Shown here: positions 34,515 to 48,800 of the stretch, piece after piece
Layout of the letters: the number at the start of each line of letters is the position of its first letter
Numbering within the stretch: the stretch's first letter is position 1
From: Diphasiastrum complanatum
Taxonomy: Eukaryota > Streptophyta > Lycopodiopsida > Lycopodiales > Lycopodiaceae
Reading direction: 5' to 3'
Assembly (NCBI GenBank): GCA_029204225.1
Contig: CM055100.1
Span: forward strand, 54,619,597-54,683,596
Length of the DNA stretch: 64,000 nucleotides
Made by a program: the position numbers and the translations under genes
Notes under the pieces: model-generated
Seen by the model: the letters and a program-made list of their open reading frames with translations, nothing else
Told to the model about the DNA's origin: nothing
Databases searched by the model: none

Positions 34515-34880
34515 TTGTGTAACCATGGGTATTTAGTTATTTAGGCCATCTTAAGTTTGTCTTAAGTTCAATTGGACCCAATTTTAGTCATGTACTGACT
34601 CATGGGTCCTTAGGGGTCTAATTTGGTTTAGGGGCCCTATCTTGACTTTTGAGGATGCCCTAACTTCAGTAAGTAGGTAGAGTACATATTGGCTTATTGT
34701 ATCACATTTTTCAATTTTGGCTAAGCATTGCTCTCCATTGTTTTTGTTGCTGTTTTTTCTCTCTCTCTCTCTTAGAGTAGGGCGCCCAGCCTCTTCTCTC
34801 TTGTTTCTTGTGGACATTGATTGATAACTAGATCTTGGTGACTTGACTCTTGTTTTCCTACATGGCATCAGAGCTACCGG
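34515..34880 (+). repeat. LTR and PBS of plus-strand Copia-Y
   Basis: A block beginning TGTGTAACCATGGG and ending TTTTCCTACA at 34862 is followed by TGGCATCAGAGCTACCGG (34863-34880), a one-mismatch initiator-Met tRNA PBS. The LTR start is tentative. The leader continues to 34993 and, after the Copia-AB insertion, apparently resumes at about 50036 and reaches a gag ATG at 50871. Confidence 0.6.
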
Positions 34881-34993
34881 ATCTGTAGCAAGCTTGTATG
34901 CTGGCACCCTACTAGAAGAGGAGCTTCTCTACTTTTTGTTCTGAAATTTTAGCATCTTGTTGATCTTTCTAAGTGGAGCTTGGATCAGCTTTT

Positions 34994-35783
<790 letters not shown>

Positions 35784-35856
35784 GGTGTTGGTTGATTTGG
35801 ACGAATCCCCATGATACTCGGACAGAGCAACTCAAGAGCACCTCTCACCTTAGACA

Positions 35857-36822
35857 GAGACCAACGAAGACTGAGAGCCAAGTATGAGAGCCGAGAAATG
35901 CTAGTTAGGAATGGCAAGCAAGAACTGTGTAAGCCTCATGGTGAATCTCGGAAGATGGAATGACCATGTAGGAACTAGTATTTCTAAGCAAATGTAATAA
36001 ATGCAAGTAGACCCCTCTTAAAGGAAGTAGAGTGAGCCACTCCCTTGTAATTTGTGAAATGTGGAAATTCCACTAGGATGCCACCTAAGGAGCTCTCTTG
36101 CTTATTTAAGAGACTCCCTCTTTGAGTAGAGGAGCTTTTTGTGAATTGTATCAACTCCATGCTGAAATAAGAAGAGCCTTCACGAGTTTGGTGCATCCAT
36201 TGAGCTCCTTGATCATTCTTGTTTCTTGAGTGATGCATTTATGATCTTGCCCTTCCCTCCTTTTGTGTGTGGTTGTGGATTGTAGAGTGAATTAGATTTG
36301 CTGCTTTCCTAGAGTGGATTAGTTTCTTTTTTTGTTTGTGGATTAATGTAGGAACCAACATTCAAGTAAACTAAATAGGCTGGATCTGTGGTGTAGTTCT
36401 TGCATATCTCTTTACAATCCAGTTCTTGATTTCTTGGGGTGTCCAAGAATCAAAAGGCTAGTTGGTTTCTTGATTCTTGGACTCCTAAAGTGCTATAGAT
36501 TAGTTTCTTGTTTCTTGGTTTGTCAATTCATGCAAGTGTAGCTCAGTTTAGTAATGCTTAGGATCTGATTCGGTTCGTTTTTAGAGTAGGTAGTTGTAGA
36601 ATCTGTTGAACGTTCATTTGGGCTACACTCTGATATGTGAATGAGCATTCATGGCTTGCATCTATGTATGAATGTAAGTGCGCTCAAGAGAGTTCGTCTC
36701 TGAGTAGCCCTCTAACAGGCACATGACAAAAACATACTACAATGACAATCTGTCCCTTATGTCTGGTTTGGCATTGTAAGATCAAGAGCACACATAACGA
36801 ATGCCCTGGAGCCTAGTAACAG
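35857..36822 (+). repeat. TR-GAG left LTR
   Basis: Pairs with 41598-42584. It contains a TATA-like CTTATTTAAGAG (about 36101), and the right edge reads GCCTAGTAACA. The 5' terminus is uncertain (no TG at the start of similarity). Confidence 0.75.
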
Positions 36823-36989
36823 GAAGAATACCAAGCCGTAGAAGTTGTAAGCAAGAAGAAAAAGAACTAAAGTAAACAGATCCTCTGGATCAATGGATCT
36901 ATAAACATTTGCCACCGTTGCCCATTGAACTCCAACACCTTCTATATCAGAAACCCGCAACCTTGTCCATGCTCCGCCCGTCCCCTCAT

Positions 36990-38300
36990 GATCACATCTC
37001 AACTGGATCCCCCCTGTGTTGAAATCTCAATCAGAGAGCTCGTGTCCAATCTCAACTGACATATATTATTGAATCTCAACCGACACACACTTTCTCAGAT
37101 CTCAACCAACGGTCATCCGTTACATCCCGACCGACGGTAATCTATTGAAATCTCGACCGAAGGTTTTCACTCAGATCTCAATTGACGGTACTCCATCAGA
37201 TCTCAACCGACGGCCTCATTCCAATCTCGACCGACGGCCATGCGTTAGATCTCAACCAAAGCCTTTTTCTGAAATCTCAAGCGACGGTCCTCAATCAAAT
37301 CTCAGTCGACGGTGTCCTATGAAATCTCAACCGAAGCCAATTGTTCGGATCTCGATCGATGAGTTGCTGAATCGTGACTGACGCACTCAATTAGATCTCA
37401 ACCGACGGCCTCAGTAAAATCTCAACCGAAGCCAATCGTTCAGATCTCGACCGATGGGTTGCCTGAATCTCGACCGACGCACTCAGTTAGATCTCAACCA
37501 ACAGCCTCAGTAAAATCTCAACCGATGGCCACTATCACATCTCAACCGACGACCACTGTCAGATCTCGACCGACGGTGCCCTGTCTCAAATCTCAACTGA
37601 CGACCATTCAATAAAATCTCACCCGACAGTGCCCTATAAAATCTCGACCAATGGCCCTCAGTAAAACCTCAACCGACGCCATCAGTCAGATCTCGACCGA
37701 CGCCTCCTGTGTCATATCTCAACCAACGGCTCTGCGTTAGATCTCAACCCAATCAGATCTCAACCGACGTCCATCAATCAGATCTCAACCGACGCCATCA
37801 GTCAGATCTCGACTGACGCCTCTTGTGTCAGATCTCAACCGATATTATCAGTCAGATCTCGACCGACGCCATCAGTTGATCTCGATCGATGCCATCAGTT
37901 AGATCTCGACCGACGACCGACGCCATCAGTCAGCTCTCGACCGACGCCTCCTGTGTTAGATCTCGACCAACGATTTTTGAACAGATCTCGACCGACGCTA
38001 TCAGTCAGATCTCGACCGACGCTATCAGTCAGAACTCGACCGATGCCATTAGTTAGATCTCGATCGATGCCATCAATTAGATCTCAACCGACGCCATCAG
38101 TCAGCTCTCGACCGACCCCTCTTATGTTAGATCTCGACGAACGCCCTCAGTTAGATCTCGACCGACGCTATCAGTCAGCTCTCGACCGACGTCTCCTATG
38201 TTAGATCTCGACCGATGATTTTTGAACAGATCTCGACTGACGGGTCCCTATCAGATCTTGACTCAAGAAATTCGATCAGATCTCAACCAAAGCAATCAGA
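36990..38300 (+). repeat. 24-27-bp minisatellite in the TR-GAG leader
   Basis: About 50 diverged units of the form AGATCTCGACCGACGCCATC plus 4-7 variable bases. Variants are A/G at TCTCRACC and changing spacer bases. Long open frames through it are by-products of the repeat. It lies between the left LTR and gag, in the 5' leader of the transcript. Confidence 0.9.
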
Positions 38301-39235
38301 TCCACCACAACTGACCACCCTCTCACCACCTTACGATGGCCCACAGACCCTTCCACTGCAACCTATCACCATCTTAGCCGGACCACATCCATGCCAAACA
38401 ATGAGCACACTATCCATCAGATACCACACACAACATCGCTTTCACATTTTCTTTGCATCTGTTGCCCTCTACCTTCATTTACATCTGACTCCATCTATCC
38501 CCGTTTGCATCTGATGCACTCTGCCTTACACACATTACACTGCAACTGACTACATTGCATCGCAGAAACCCAACCTTCCACCTCCATCGCATACCATCAC
38601 AACAGCTCTCCACCCAACCGCATTCGCTCGTCGCAGCCGCATACAGACCACAATCATCCACACTATGACTACCATCGGCCACCTTCACCGCAACACACGG
38701 ACACCACATTCAACCGTATCCGCCCTAGAATGATCACCTTGCCCTACCACCACATTACTTTGCACCCATCGCATTCCCCTCATCCATCGTAGCAACTGCC
38801 ATCGACCGCTGACATCGCCATCAACCGTTGACATCGCAATCGACCGCCGCAACCGCAATCGCCCGCCGCAACCGCTGCAACCGCACTCGCCCGCTACAAC
38901 CATAATCAACCGCTGACACCACCACTGACTGCACCAGTCCGCATCCCTCCGTCCTCAATCACATTAGACCACAATCTACCATAACCACCGCAACCACAAT
39001 CAATCGCAGCTGAACATAACCGAACGCAACTAACCGCAACCATCCGTCAACTGCATCAGATCGCAATCACCCGCAGTGATCCGTAGCACCCGCATCCCAC
39101 CGTAACCGTAAACCACACCAGACTGTAGACCGTAAACCATAGGACCACCAAAAAAACAAAAAAAACAAAAAATTTCAAAAACAACAAAAAACTCAAAAAA
39201 TCCAAAAACAATTAAAAAACTCATACCAGTACTCA
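38301..39235 (+). other. Low-G, CA/CCG-rich leader before the TR-GAG gag
   Basis: Repeated CAACCGCAATCGCC-like words (about 38800-39060), then an A-rich stretch (39150-39230) just before the gag ATG. There is no coding evidence on either strand. Confidence 0.6.
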
Positions 39236-40578
39236 ATGGACCAACAAAAAGACCCTGAAGTCTTAGACGATTATCCATACGAGGTCAAGTCCCCTGTCGC
39301 TGAACAAATCAAACGTCATAGGTTCTACCGAATGAGGACCGAACTCCAGGAGCCATCCACAAACCCGTTCGACGGACAAGAACCTGATAGAGCTGAGTCT
39401 TCACGCGCACGATCCCATTTATCTGGTGCTGAGCCCTCATGGGTCAAAACCAACCCTAATGGAGTTTCTGCTATCCACGGAGCTCATCTTGAAAGACGTA
39501 CACCCAAGCTAGATCTACCAAAGTTTGACAATAATTCGGACCCTCAAAGATTTTTGCAAATCTTTGAGAATGCATGTGATGTGTATGGCAAAACATCTCC
39601 CGATGCTATGGTCCAACTGTTTTGGATGACCATGATCGCTAAAACACGTGATTGGTTTTTCAACCTTGATCGTGACGAAAAGACAGACTGGTCAATTTTG
39701 AAAGAATCCTTTATCAAGCGTTTTAAGCCCTTTCGCTTGATCGAGAGCCTTTTGTCAAATTGAGTAACATCAAGATGGCAAAATATGAACGCGTACGAGA
39801 CTATATCGAGCGTTTCAAATGCCTCAAAAGTCAAGTACAAGAATAGCCCTCCGAACAGATGCTCATCATCTGGTTCTTAGTCGGCCTTCCAAGATGGATT
39901 AGACACGAGCTTAAATCCAATGACGAATATATGAGCCTCAAATTAGCTATGTCTGACACCATCAAGGAAGAAGACGAAGGATCAGATGTTGACGAATCCA
40001 GGGAAAGACGAGCACCACGTGCTCCTGTCCATGAGTCGAAGCCGATCGAGGACACCTAAGATCAGCTTTGAAAATCTCAGTTGGAGTTGCTTAATAAGCA
40101 ACATCAACTACAAATGGAGAAACTCACCAATGAGTTTCACGCTACCCTGAAGTCTATCCAAAACAGTATGCTTGGTTAGTCAAACCCTGCACAGGTACCT
40201 TATAGATGAAAAACAATATGGTGCCCACACTGCTGGGCTACGCATCCTGTTGATGCTTGTCCTTCATATCCGCCTATCCAAGCACATACAGTCCAACAAT
40301 ATGAAGAACAACCGTCACAATTTGGACATTCCTTGACTTATCATGAATACCCACCGAAAAGTCCAGAACCATTAGTCATACAAGATGGCTATGCCGTTAT
40401 ACAAGGGCCACTGCACACCAGATGTTTCATCTGTGGTGAAACCGGCCACTTCATGGTTGATTGTCCAGTTAAGACCCAGTACCATGCTGAGTGTCCAGAC
40501 TGTATCAGAAAACATAGTTTCAAAGACTGTCCAAAACAACCAACTAAGATCCTACCTGCCCGACACAGCAGTTATTAA
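39236..40578 (+). pseudogene. TR-GAG gag polyprotein
   Basis: The ATG at 39236 follows the A-rich leader. The N-terminal half contains LDLPKFDNNSDPQRFLQIFE and DWSILKESFIKRFKPF, a Ty3/gypsy-type retrotransposon gag (capsid) domain. A frameshift near 39755 changes frame; the second half (YERVRDYIERFKCLKSQV; LVGLPRWIRHEL) leads to three zinc-knuckle-like motifs: CPHCWATHPVDAC, a perfect CFICGETGHFMVDC, and CPDCIRKHSFKDC. At least three in-frame stops are present (about 39845, 40057, 40196). No protease or pol follows. It would provide the virion shell for an element relying on another element's enzymes. Confidence 0.85.
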
Positions 40579-41597
40579 TCACAATAGGATCTTCACGACA
40601 ACAACACGAGCCTATAGCACCCTCCCGCTCAACCTGCTGCTCACTCGAGAAGTTTCTAGCAAACTTCTACAATACCACACAACACACCAACTCCATAATG
40701 CAAAAAGACAATTTGAAATGAAATCCTTGTCGAAAGAAAGTGAAACCAATATTCCATCATCTACTACAATGTCCAACCAAGAGCAACCTCCACAGGGAAT
40801 TGACAGTTTTTCTCCCCTTCTACAACCTCAAATCTATTTTGTCTTTCCATATGTTGATATGATTTCCAATGTGCCAATACATAATAGATCTAGGATTCGA
40901 AAATCCAGATCGAGATTCGGTTCTGAATCTCGTGCTCAGAGTGGTCCTTAGGACAATTGTACCTCAACCATACCTGCATCTCAAGCTATATCTTACAACA
41001 TCTACTATCAACGATGGTAGATTCAAGTGTCACTACCTGCCTTGTTTTTGACAAGGGCTTCTGAGAGTTTCTCATTACTCTACAAGATCAATGCAACATG
41101 AAATTGTCCAGGTGAATTATGCATGTTGATGAATGACTTTTTGTTTGACAAGTGCTCTACGGCCTTCACTCCCTGTAACATTGGTATCTCCCTTGTTTAT
41201 TTTTTGTCATGTTTAATTTTGGTAATTTCTTCTAAATGCATATTTTTTTTAGATTTGTTTTTAGTTCATCAAAGATAGCCATTGCACAGGCGACATCATA
41301 TAGCGTACCTCAAGAATAACTTGTCATTCATCTATCAATTTTCCAGTCACCTTATACAGAGTTTCGGATTTTTGTGCATCCACCAAATCTGCATAGTCCA
41401 TGTCACGTCCGAGTTGATTCCTGTATCTAATTGCCATATTCATCTCCGAGTCAACTACAGCAAGATCGAAACAAATTTAGTTAAAATTTGTTCAATCATT
41501 AGTCCAGTCGCATGTTCAGCATGTTTCAACTACGCATGTTGGCCTCGTCTTTAGTCCAGTCGCATGTTCAACATGTTCAACAGGTTTCTGGGAAGAC
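40579..41597 (+). other. TR-GAG 3' internal region without pol
   Basis: A 188-codon frame overlapping the gag end (to 40951) is Ser/Gln-rich and unrecognised. The rest is non-coding. There is no RT, RNase H or integrase motif on either strand. A purine-rich GGGAAGACGAGA just before the right LTR could be the PPT. Confidence 0.5.
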
Positions 41598-42584
41598 GAG
41601 ACCAACGAAGACTAAGAGTCGAGAAATGCTAGTTAGCAATGGCAAGCAAGAACTGTGTAAGCCTCATGGTGAATCCCGGAAGATGGAATGACCATGTAGG
41701 AACTAGTATTTCTAAGAAAATGTATTAAATACAAGTAGACCCCTCTTAAAGGAAGTAGAGTGAGCCACCTTTTGATGGTGACCTCTAGTGGAGAGCATTA
41801 TTCTACTTGTAATTTGTGAAATGTGGAAATTCCACTAGGATGCCACCTAAGGAGCTCTCTTGCTTATTTAAGAGACTCCCTCTTTGAGTAGAGGAGCTTT
41901 TTGTGAATTGTATCAACTCCATGCTGAAATGAGAAGAGCCTTCACGAGTTTGGTGCATCCATTGAGCTCCTTGATCATTCTTGTTTCTTGAGTGATGCAT
42001 TTATGATCTTGCCCTTCCCTCCTTTGGTGTGTGGTTGTGGATTGTAGAGTGAATTAGATTTGCTGCTTTCCTAGAGTGGATTAGTTTCTTTTTTTGTTTG
42101 TGGATTAATGTAGGAACCAACATTCAAGTAAACTAAATAGGCTAGATCTGTGGTGTAGTTCTTGCATATCTCTTTACAATCCAGTTCTTGATTTCTTGGG
42201 GTGTCCAAGAATCAAATGGCTAGTTGGTTTCTTGATTCTTGGACTCCTAAAGTGCTATAGATTAGTTTCTTGTTTCTTGGTTTGTCAATTCATGCAAGTG
42301 TAGCTCAGTTTAGTAATGCTTAGGATCTGATTCAGTTCGTTTTTAGAGTAGGTAGTTGTAGAATCTATTGAACGTTCATTTGGGCTGCACTCTGATATGT
42401 GAATGAGCATTCATGGCTTGCATCTGGGTATGAATGTAAGTGCGCTCAAGAGAGTTCGGCTCTGAGTAGCCCTCTGACAGGCACATGACAAAAATATACT
42501 ACAATGACAATCTGTGCCTTCTGTCTGGTTTGGCATTGTAAGATCAAGAGCACACATAACGAATGCCCTGGAGCCTAGTAATAG
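41598..42584 (+). repeat. TR-GAG right LTR
   Basis: Pairs with 35857-36822. It carries an extra 35-40 bp near 41768 (CTTTTGATGGTGACCTCTAG and onward) that the left copy lacks. Confidence 0.8.
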
Positions 42585-45500
42585 GCAGTCTTCCAATGTG
42601 TTATACTAGGATTAGTCATAAACTGACTGAGAGAGCTGACTGCAAAAGCTATGTCTGGCCTGGTACAGATCATGGCGTACATGAGAGAATCCTATAATAG
42701 AATGGTAAGGATACTCACGCATCTGCTACTTCTCATGAATTGTTTGGGAACCTTGGTTTTTTTGACAATTTGATTCCTGGTTCCATTGGTGAGAGAGGTA
42801 ACTTGCAATTGATCAGATTATATTTGACCATAATGTTGTAGATGTACCTTTGTTGTGTAATGTAGATCAACTTCTGTTTTCTGTCTCTATGGATTTGTAT
42901 ACCAAGGCAGAAATGAGCTTCGCCCAGATCGGTCATGTCAAATTCGGAAGATAACATTGTCTTCTCCTCTTTTATCAGATCGGTATTGTTGTTGAAAAGC
43001 AATGTATCATCCACGTACAATGTAACAATGATAAAAGACTGCTACATTGCTTTGAAGTAAACGTTTGAATCTGAAGAGCTAGGTGTATAGCCATGATTAA
43101 TGAGGAAAGTATTGATCCTTTGAAACCATGCTCGAGTAGATTGCTTCAAGCCATAAAGCGCCATATGGAGTTTACAAACATGATTGTGCTTACCCTCGAT
43201 AATATAACCTCGGGTTGCACCATGTAAATGTCTTCTTCGATAACTCCATTGAGATATGTTCTCTGTACATCCATTTGATGAATTTCCAAATCTGCTACAG
43301 TGGCAAATGATAACAAAAGTCGAATAGAAGAATGCTTGACTACTGGATTGAAGGTCTTAGTGTAATCGACGTTGTATACCTGAGAAAAACCTTTGGCTAC
43401 TAGTCGTGCCTTTCTTCTGTTGATGCTTCCATCTGCGTTGTACTTGACTTTGAAAATCCATTTGCAATCAGCTACATTTCTACTAGCAAGTAATTCGACA
43501 ATTGTCCACGTTTGTTTCTTGATAAGAGATAAATACTCTTTATCCATAGTTTCCTTCCAGAGATCTGAGTCAGGCTAACTGAGTGCCTCTTGGACAGAGA
43601 TATGCTACAGATTCATCAATATACCAGTTAGGTGGTCTGCTAGTCCTTGAAAATCTTCTGGGTAATATATGAAGTTGATCGTTTCTATTATATTGTAGTT
43701 GCTAAACTACAACATCATCATCTTCTGATCCACCGATCATTCGTTGTTCGTCGGAAGTAGAAGAGCTTGGACCTTCAATAGGAATAGTCGCCTGCAAAAT
43801 GGAAATTTCAAAGCATCAGGAGAATCTGATAGGTCGGCTACATGAGAACTGCCCTTTCCTTTGAGGTCTTGAAATTGATCTTCGATGAAGATGACATCCC
43901 GGCTAGTGAATATCTTCGACTTGATGGGATCGAATAACTTGTAGGCTTGATCTGAAATAGTGTAGCTAATAAAAACACACTTGATACTCTGGAAGTCGAG
44001 CTTCTTCCTAAGATCACGAGGTATCTACTCAAAAGTAGTACATCAAAAAACTCGTAAGTTTGATAAAGAAGGTTTGGTACCTATCCAAACTTCGAATGGT
44101 GTTTTGTCTGAGAGGCCTTTAGTAGAACATCTGTTCTGAATATAGGTTGCTATTGAAACAACTTCAGCCCAGAAGGACTTCGGAAGTGTCACATGTGATA
44201 ACATGCACTTTGCCGATTCAACTAAGGTTCTGTTCTGTCTCTCAACAAGACCATTTGACTGAGGCGAATAGGAAGTGATGTATTGTTGCTCAATGCCATT
44301 GTTAAGGCAGTAGTCCTTGAATTCGTTATAGATGTATTCTCCCTCATTATATGACCTCAGTGATTTGATTTGTTTGCCAGTTTGATTCTCAACATGCTCT
44401 TTAAATTGTCTGAATTTGATGAAAGCCTCTGATTTCTGTTTAAATGAAACAAACAACTGTTCTTCTGGAGAATTTGTCAATAAAGGTAATGAAGTACTTT
44501 GTATCTAGCAATGAAGGAGTGTGCATAGGTCCACATATATCTGTATGAACAACATCTAACAGATCTTTTGCTGCATGCATATGGTTTGATCTAAAGGAAT
44601 CCTAGCCTTCTTTCCAAAGATACAGCTATGGCAGACAGGGAGATCCACCTTACCAGAAGGATAGTCGAGATCAAGGACCATGGATTGTTTGGACATGTTC
44701 AAAATAGATGCATGATTCACGTGTCCTAAGCGATGATGCCATAGTAATGCTTTATTGATCACTCCTATCAATAATTCTGCATTGATCAGATTCGAATTCT
44801 ACCTTATGACCTAAATCTGTAATTCTACTCACTAATAATAGATTTGTAGAGAGTTTAGGAACATATAAAACCTTTGATAGTAATTTGAATTGATCATGCT
44901 GGAATCGCAATCTTACAGTACCTTCACCTTCAATAGTGTGAGTACTATTGTCACCAAGATGAACAAATTTCTTCATGTTGTAAGGAGTGTAGGAGTTGAA
45001 GATCTCACGTTGATTGGTCATATGTTGAGTTGCTCCAGAATCCAGAAACCTTGAATCATCCAAAAATGTGCTTTGATCTTTGACCATAAATGCGCCTTCA
45101 TCCACTTCGACCTGGGGAGATGATGAGACTATGTTTGCTTGTTGATCAGGTTGTTTGGCTGCATTCTTCACTTGAAGAATTCGGCAATCCTTGATCTCAT
45201 GGTTATTGCGCTTGCAATACTTGCAAAACATCTTCTTTTTTATTGTGGATTCGATGATTGTTCAGCTTCTGATTCATTGGCCTTCTTGGAGCCTTTCTGT
45301 TTCTATCACTTAGAGCCTTTGTTGACATAAAGAGCCTAAGAGGAGGAAGTAGACGATGTGTCTTGACTTCTTCTATTGTCTTCTTGCAGCAACATAATGA
45401 TAACTCTAGTAAGAGTTAAGTCTGAGTGTGTCGATATGGTCATCACCCAGTTCTCATATGTAGAGGAAAACCTTGAAAGCAATGTCATGATTGTGTCTTG

Positions 45501-45850
45501 ATCGTCTATGACTGACATTGGCCATCTGTTGAATGTGACTCTGAAGTAAATCACCAACAGACATCTTGAATGTGAAGAATTTCCTTCGTAGATGTAACTT
45601 AGTAGTTACGTCCCTCACGTCACATAGTGAGTTCAGGATGTTCCAAACATCTCTTGACGTTTTAGCTTCAGCTATGTGTCTAATCTGTGTATCTAATATA
45701 TTGAGAATAATAAGCGCGAAAGTCTTACCGTCCTTTGATTTCCACTTTGAGTCGATCATCTTCAGGTTTTACTTCTATATTTGTGACGACATCTCATAAT
45801 TTGCTGGCGATTAGCAAGATCTTCATCTTAAATTTCCACAAATGATAATT
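42585..45850 (-). pseudogene. Copia-AB copy B: gag, protease, integrase and RT (tandem duplicate)
   Basis: In order from the right: gag (IAEAKTSRDVWNILNSL), zinc knuckle CKYCKRNNHEIKDC (45231 on), protease RFLDSGATQHMT, pre-integrase HHRLGHVNHASILNM with CHSC, integrase glutamate region NGLVERQNR, then RT (DCKWIFKVKYNADGS; QMDVQRTYLNGVIEEDIYM; LYVDDTLLFNNN). RT runs to about HWK at 42590 and stops at the TR-GAG LTR. It has several frameshifts and stops. The N-terminal gag edge at about 45850 abuts the RT of copy A. Confidence 0.85.
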
Positions 45851-48800
45851 TATCAGATCGGTCCTGTTGCTGAAAAGCAATGTATCATCCACATATAAAG
45901 TCATAATAATAAAAGACTGATGCACTGCTTTGAAGTAAACGTTTGAATTTGAAGAGCTAGGTGTGTAGCCGTGATCAATTAGGAAAGTATTGATCCTTTA
46001 AAACCATGCTCGAGCAGATTGCTTCAAGCCATAAAGTGCATTATGGAGTTTGCACACATGATTATGTTACCCTCGATAATATAACCTTCGAGTTGCACCA
46101 TGTAAATGTCTTTTTTGATAATTCCATTGAGATATGCACATCTATTTGATGTATTTCCAAATCTGCTGCAGCGACAAATGATAGAAAATTTCGAATAGAA
46201 GAATGCTTGAATACTGGACTGAAAGTTTCTGTGTAATCGACATTGTATACCTGAGAAAATCCTCTGGCAACAAGTCATGCCTTTCTTCTGTTGATGCTTC
46301 CATCTACATTGTACTTGACTTTGAAAATCCATTTGCAATCAACGACGTTTCTGCTAGAAAGTAATCCGACAATTGTCCATGTCTGGTTGTTGATAAGAGA
46401 TGAATACTTTTTATCCATAGCTTCTTTCCAGAGATCGGAATCAGGCTGACTGAGTGCCTCTTTGATAGACGTCATTTCCTGAACAAGATAGGCTGCAGAC
46501 TCGTCGATATACCGGTTGGATGGTCCGCTGGTTCTTGAAAATCTTCTGGGTAATAGAGAAAGTTGATCATTTCTATCATATTGTAGTTGTTGAACTGCAA
46601 CATCATCATCTTTTGACCTGCCATTGATTCGTTGTTCGTCGAAAGTAGAAGAGCTTGGACCTTCAATAGGAATAGTCGCCTACGGAACTGGAAAGTTCAA
46701 AGCGTCAGGAGAATCTGACAGGTTGACTACATGGGAACTGCCCTTTCCTTTGAGGTCTTGAAACTGATCTTCGATGAAGATGACATCATGGGTAGTGAAT
46801 ATCTTCGACTTGATGGGATTGAACAACTTGTAGGCTTGATCTAAAGTAGTGTAGCTGATGAAAATGCATTTGATACTTTGGAAGTCAAGCTTCTTCTTGA
46901 GATCACGAGGTATCTGCACAAAAGCAGTATATCCAAAAACTTGTAAGTTTGATAAAGAAGCTTTGGTACATCCAAACTATGAATGGTGTTTTGTCTGAGA
47001 GGCCTTTAGTAAGACATATGTTCTGAATATAGGTTGTTGTTGAAACAGCTTCAGTCCAAAAGGACTTCGAAAGTGTCGCATGTGATAACATGCACTTTGC
47101 CGATTCGACTAAGGTTTTGTTCTTCCTCTCTGCAAGACCATTTGACTGAGGTGCATAGGAGGTGATATATTGTTGCTCAATGTCGTTGTTGAGGTAGTAC
47201 TCCTTGAATTCGTTGGAGATGTATTCTCCCCTGTTATCTGACCTCAATGCTTTGATTTGTTTGCTAGTTTGATTTTCAACATGCTCTTTGAATTGTCTGA
47301 ATTTGATGAAAGCCTCTGATTTTTGTTTAATAAAATAAACAACTATTCTTCTGAAAAATTTGTCAATAAAGGTAATGAAATACTTGGTATCTAGCAATGA
47401 AAGAGTTTGCATAGGTCCACATATATCTGTGTGAACAACATCTAGCAAACCTTTTGTCGCATGCATATGGTTTGATCTGAAAGGAATCCTAGCCTGCTTT
47501 TCAAAAATGCAGCTATGACAGACAGGGAGATCGACCTTACCAGAAGGATAGTCAAGATCAAGAACTATGGATTGTTTGGACATGTTAAAAATAGATGCAT
47601 GATTCACGTGTCCTAAGCGATGATGCCATAGTAATGCTTTATTGACTAGAACAAAGGTTTTCAAGGCTTGACTAGACTCAGAATAACAGTGTGCCAATCT
47701 ATATAAGTAACTCTGTCTCTTGCCGAGTGCAAGGATCTTATTACTCCAATCAATACTTTTGCATTGATCATATTCGAATTCTACCTTATGACCTAAATTT
47801 GTAATTCTACTTATTGATAAAAAATTTATAGAGAGTTTAGGAACATATAAGACTTTTGATAGTAATTTGAATTGATCATGTTGGAATCGCAATCTTATAG
47901 TACCTTTACCTTCAATAGTGTGAGTACTATTGTCACCAAGATGAACAAATTTCTTCGTGCTATAAGACGTGTAGGAGTTGAAGATCTCACGTTGATTGGT
48001 CATATGTTGAGTTGCTCCAGAATCCAGAAACCATGAATCATCCAAGAATGCGCTTTGATCTTTGACCATGAATGCGCCTTCATCCACTTCGACTTGGGGA
48101 GATGATGAGACTGTGTTTGCTTGTTGATCAGGTTGTTTGGCTGCATTCTTCGCTTGGAGAATTTGGCAATCCTTGATTTCATGGTTATTGCGCTTGCAAT
48201 ACTTGCAAAACATTTTCTTCTTCGATTGTGGATTTGATGATTGTTCTTGACTTGAGTCTGTTTTTGATTCGTTGCAGCCTTCTTGGAGCTTTTCTGCTTC
48301 TGTCGCTTCGAGCCTTTGTTGACAAATAGAGCCCGAGAGGAGGAAGTAGACAAAGTGTCTGGACTTCTTCTATTGTCTTCTTGCAACAACATAGTGATGA
48401 CTCTATGATCATCACCCAGTTCTCATATGTAGATGGCAAGCTTGAAAGCAATGTCATAATTGTGTCTTGATCATCTATGACTGATCCGATAGTGACCATC
48501 TGTTGAAAGAGACTTTTAAACTGGTTAATGTGATTCTAAAGGGAATCACCAGTAGTCATCTTGAATGTGAAGAATTTCCTTCGTAGATGTAACTTGGTAG
48601 TTATGTTCCACACGTCATATAGTGACTTCAAAATCTCCCAAACGTCTCTTGACGTTTTAGCTTCGGCTATATGTCCAATCCGTGTGTCTGATATATTGAG
48701 GATAATAAGCGCGAAAGCTTTACCATCCTTCGATTTCCACTTTGGGTCGTCGTCTTCAGGTTTTACTTCTGTACCTGTAACAAATCCCATAATTCGTTGG

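Larger units (their letters stand above)
35857..42584 (+). mobile_element. TR-GAG-type non-autonomous LTR element (6.7 kb)
   Basis: Direct repeats of about 966 and 987 bp (35857-36822 and 41598-42584) flank an interior with a minisatellite leader, an ACCGCAA-rich leader and a Gypsy-type gag, but no protease, RT, RNase H or integrase. This is the TR-GAG plan: gag in cis, pol in trans. The LTRs differ by only a few percent by eye, apart from a 35-40 bp insertion at about 41768 in the right copy. No TSD or standard PBS is visible; the left border looks deleted. The element disrupts the RT-RNase H boundary of Copia-AB copy B. Confidence 0.75.

Noticed and set aside
36990-38300. Regularly spaced repeats resembling a CRISPR array
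   Set aside because: Units are diverged, contiguous 24-27-bp tandem repeats without constant-length unique spacers, in a plant retroelement leader.
37145-38514. Open frames with SQP / DRR-like repeats
   Set aside because: By-product of the minisatellite period; several frames are open at once and there is no coding context.
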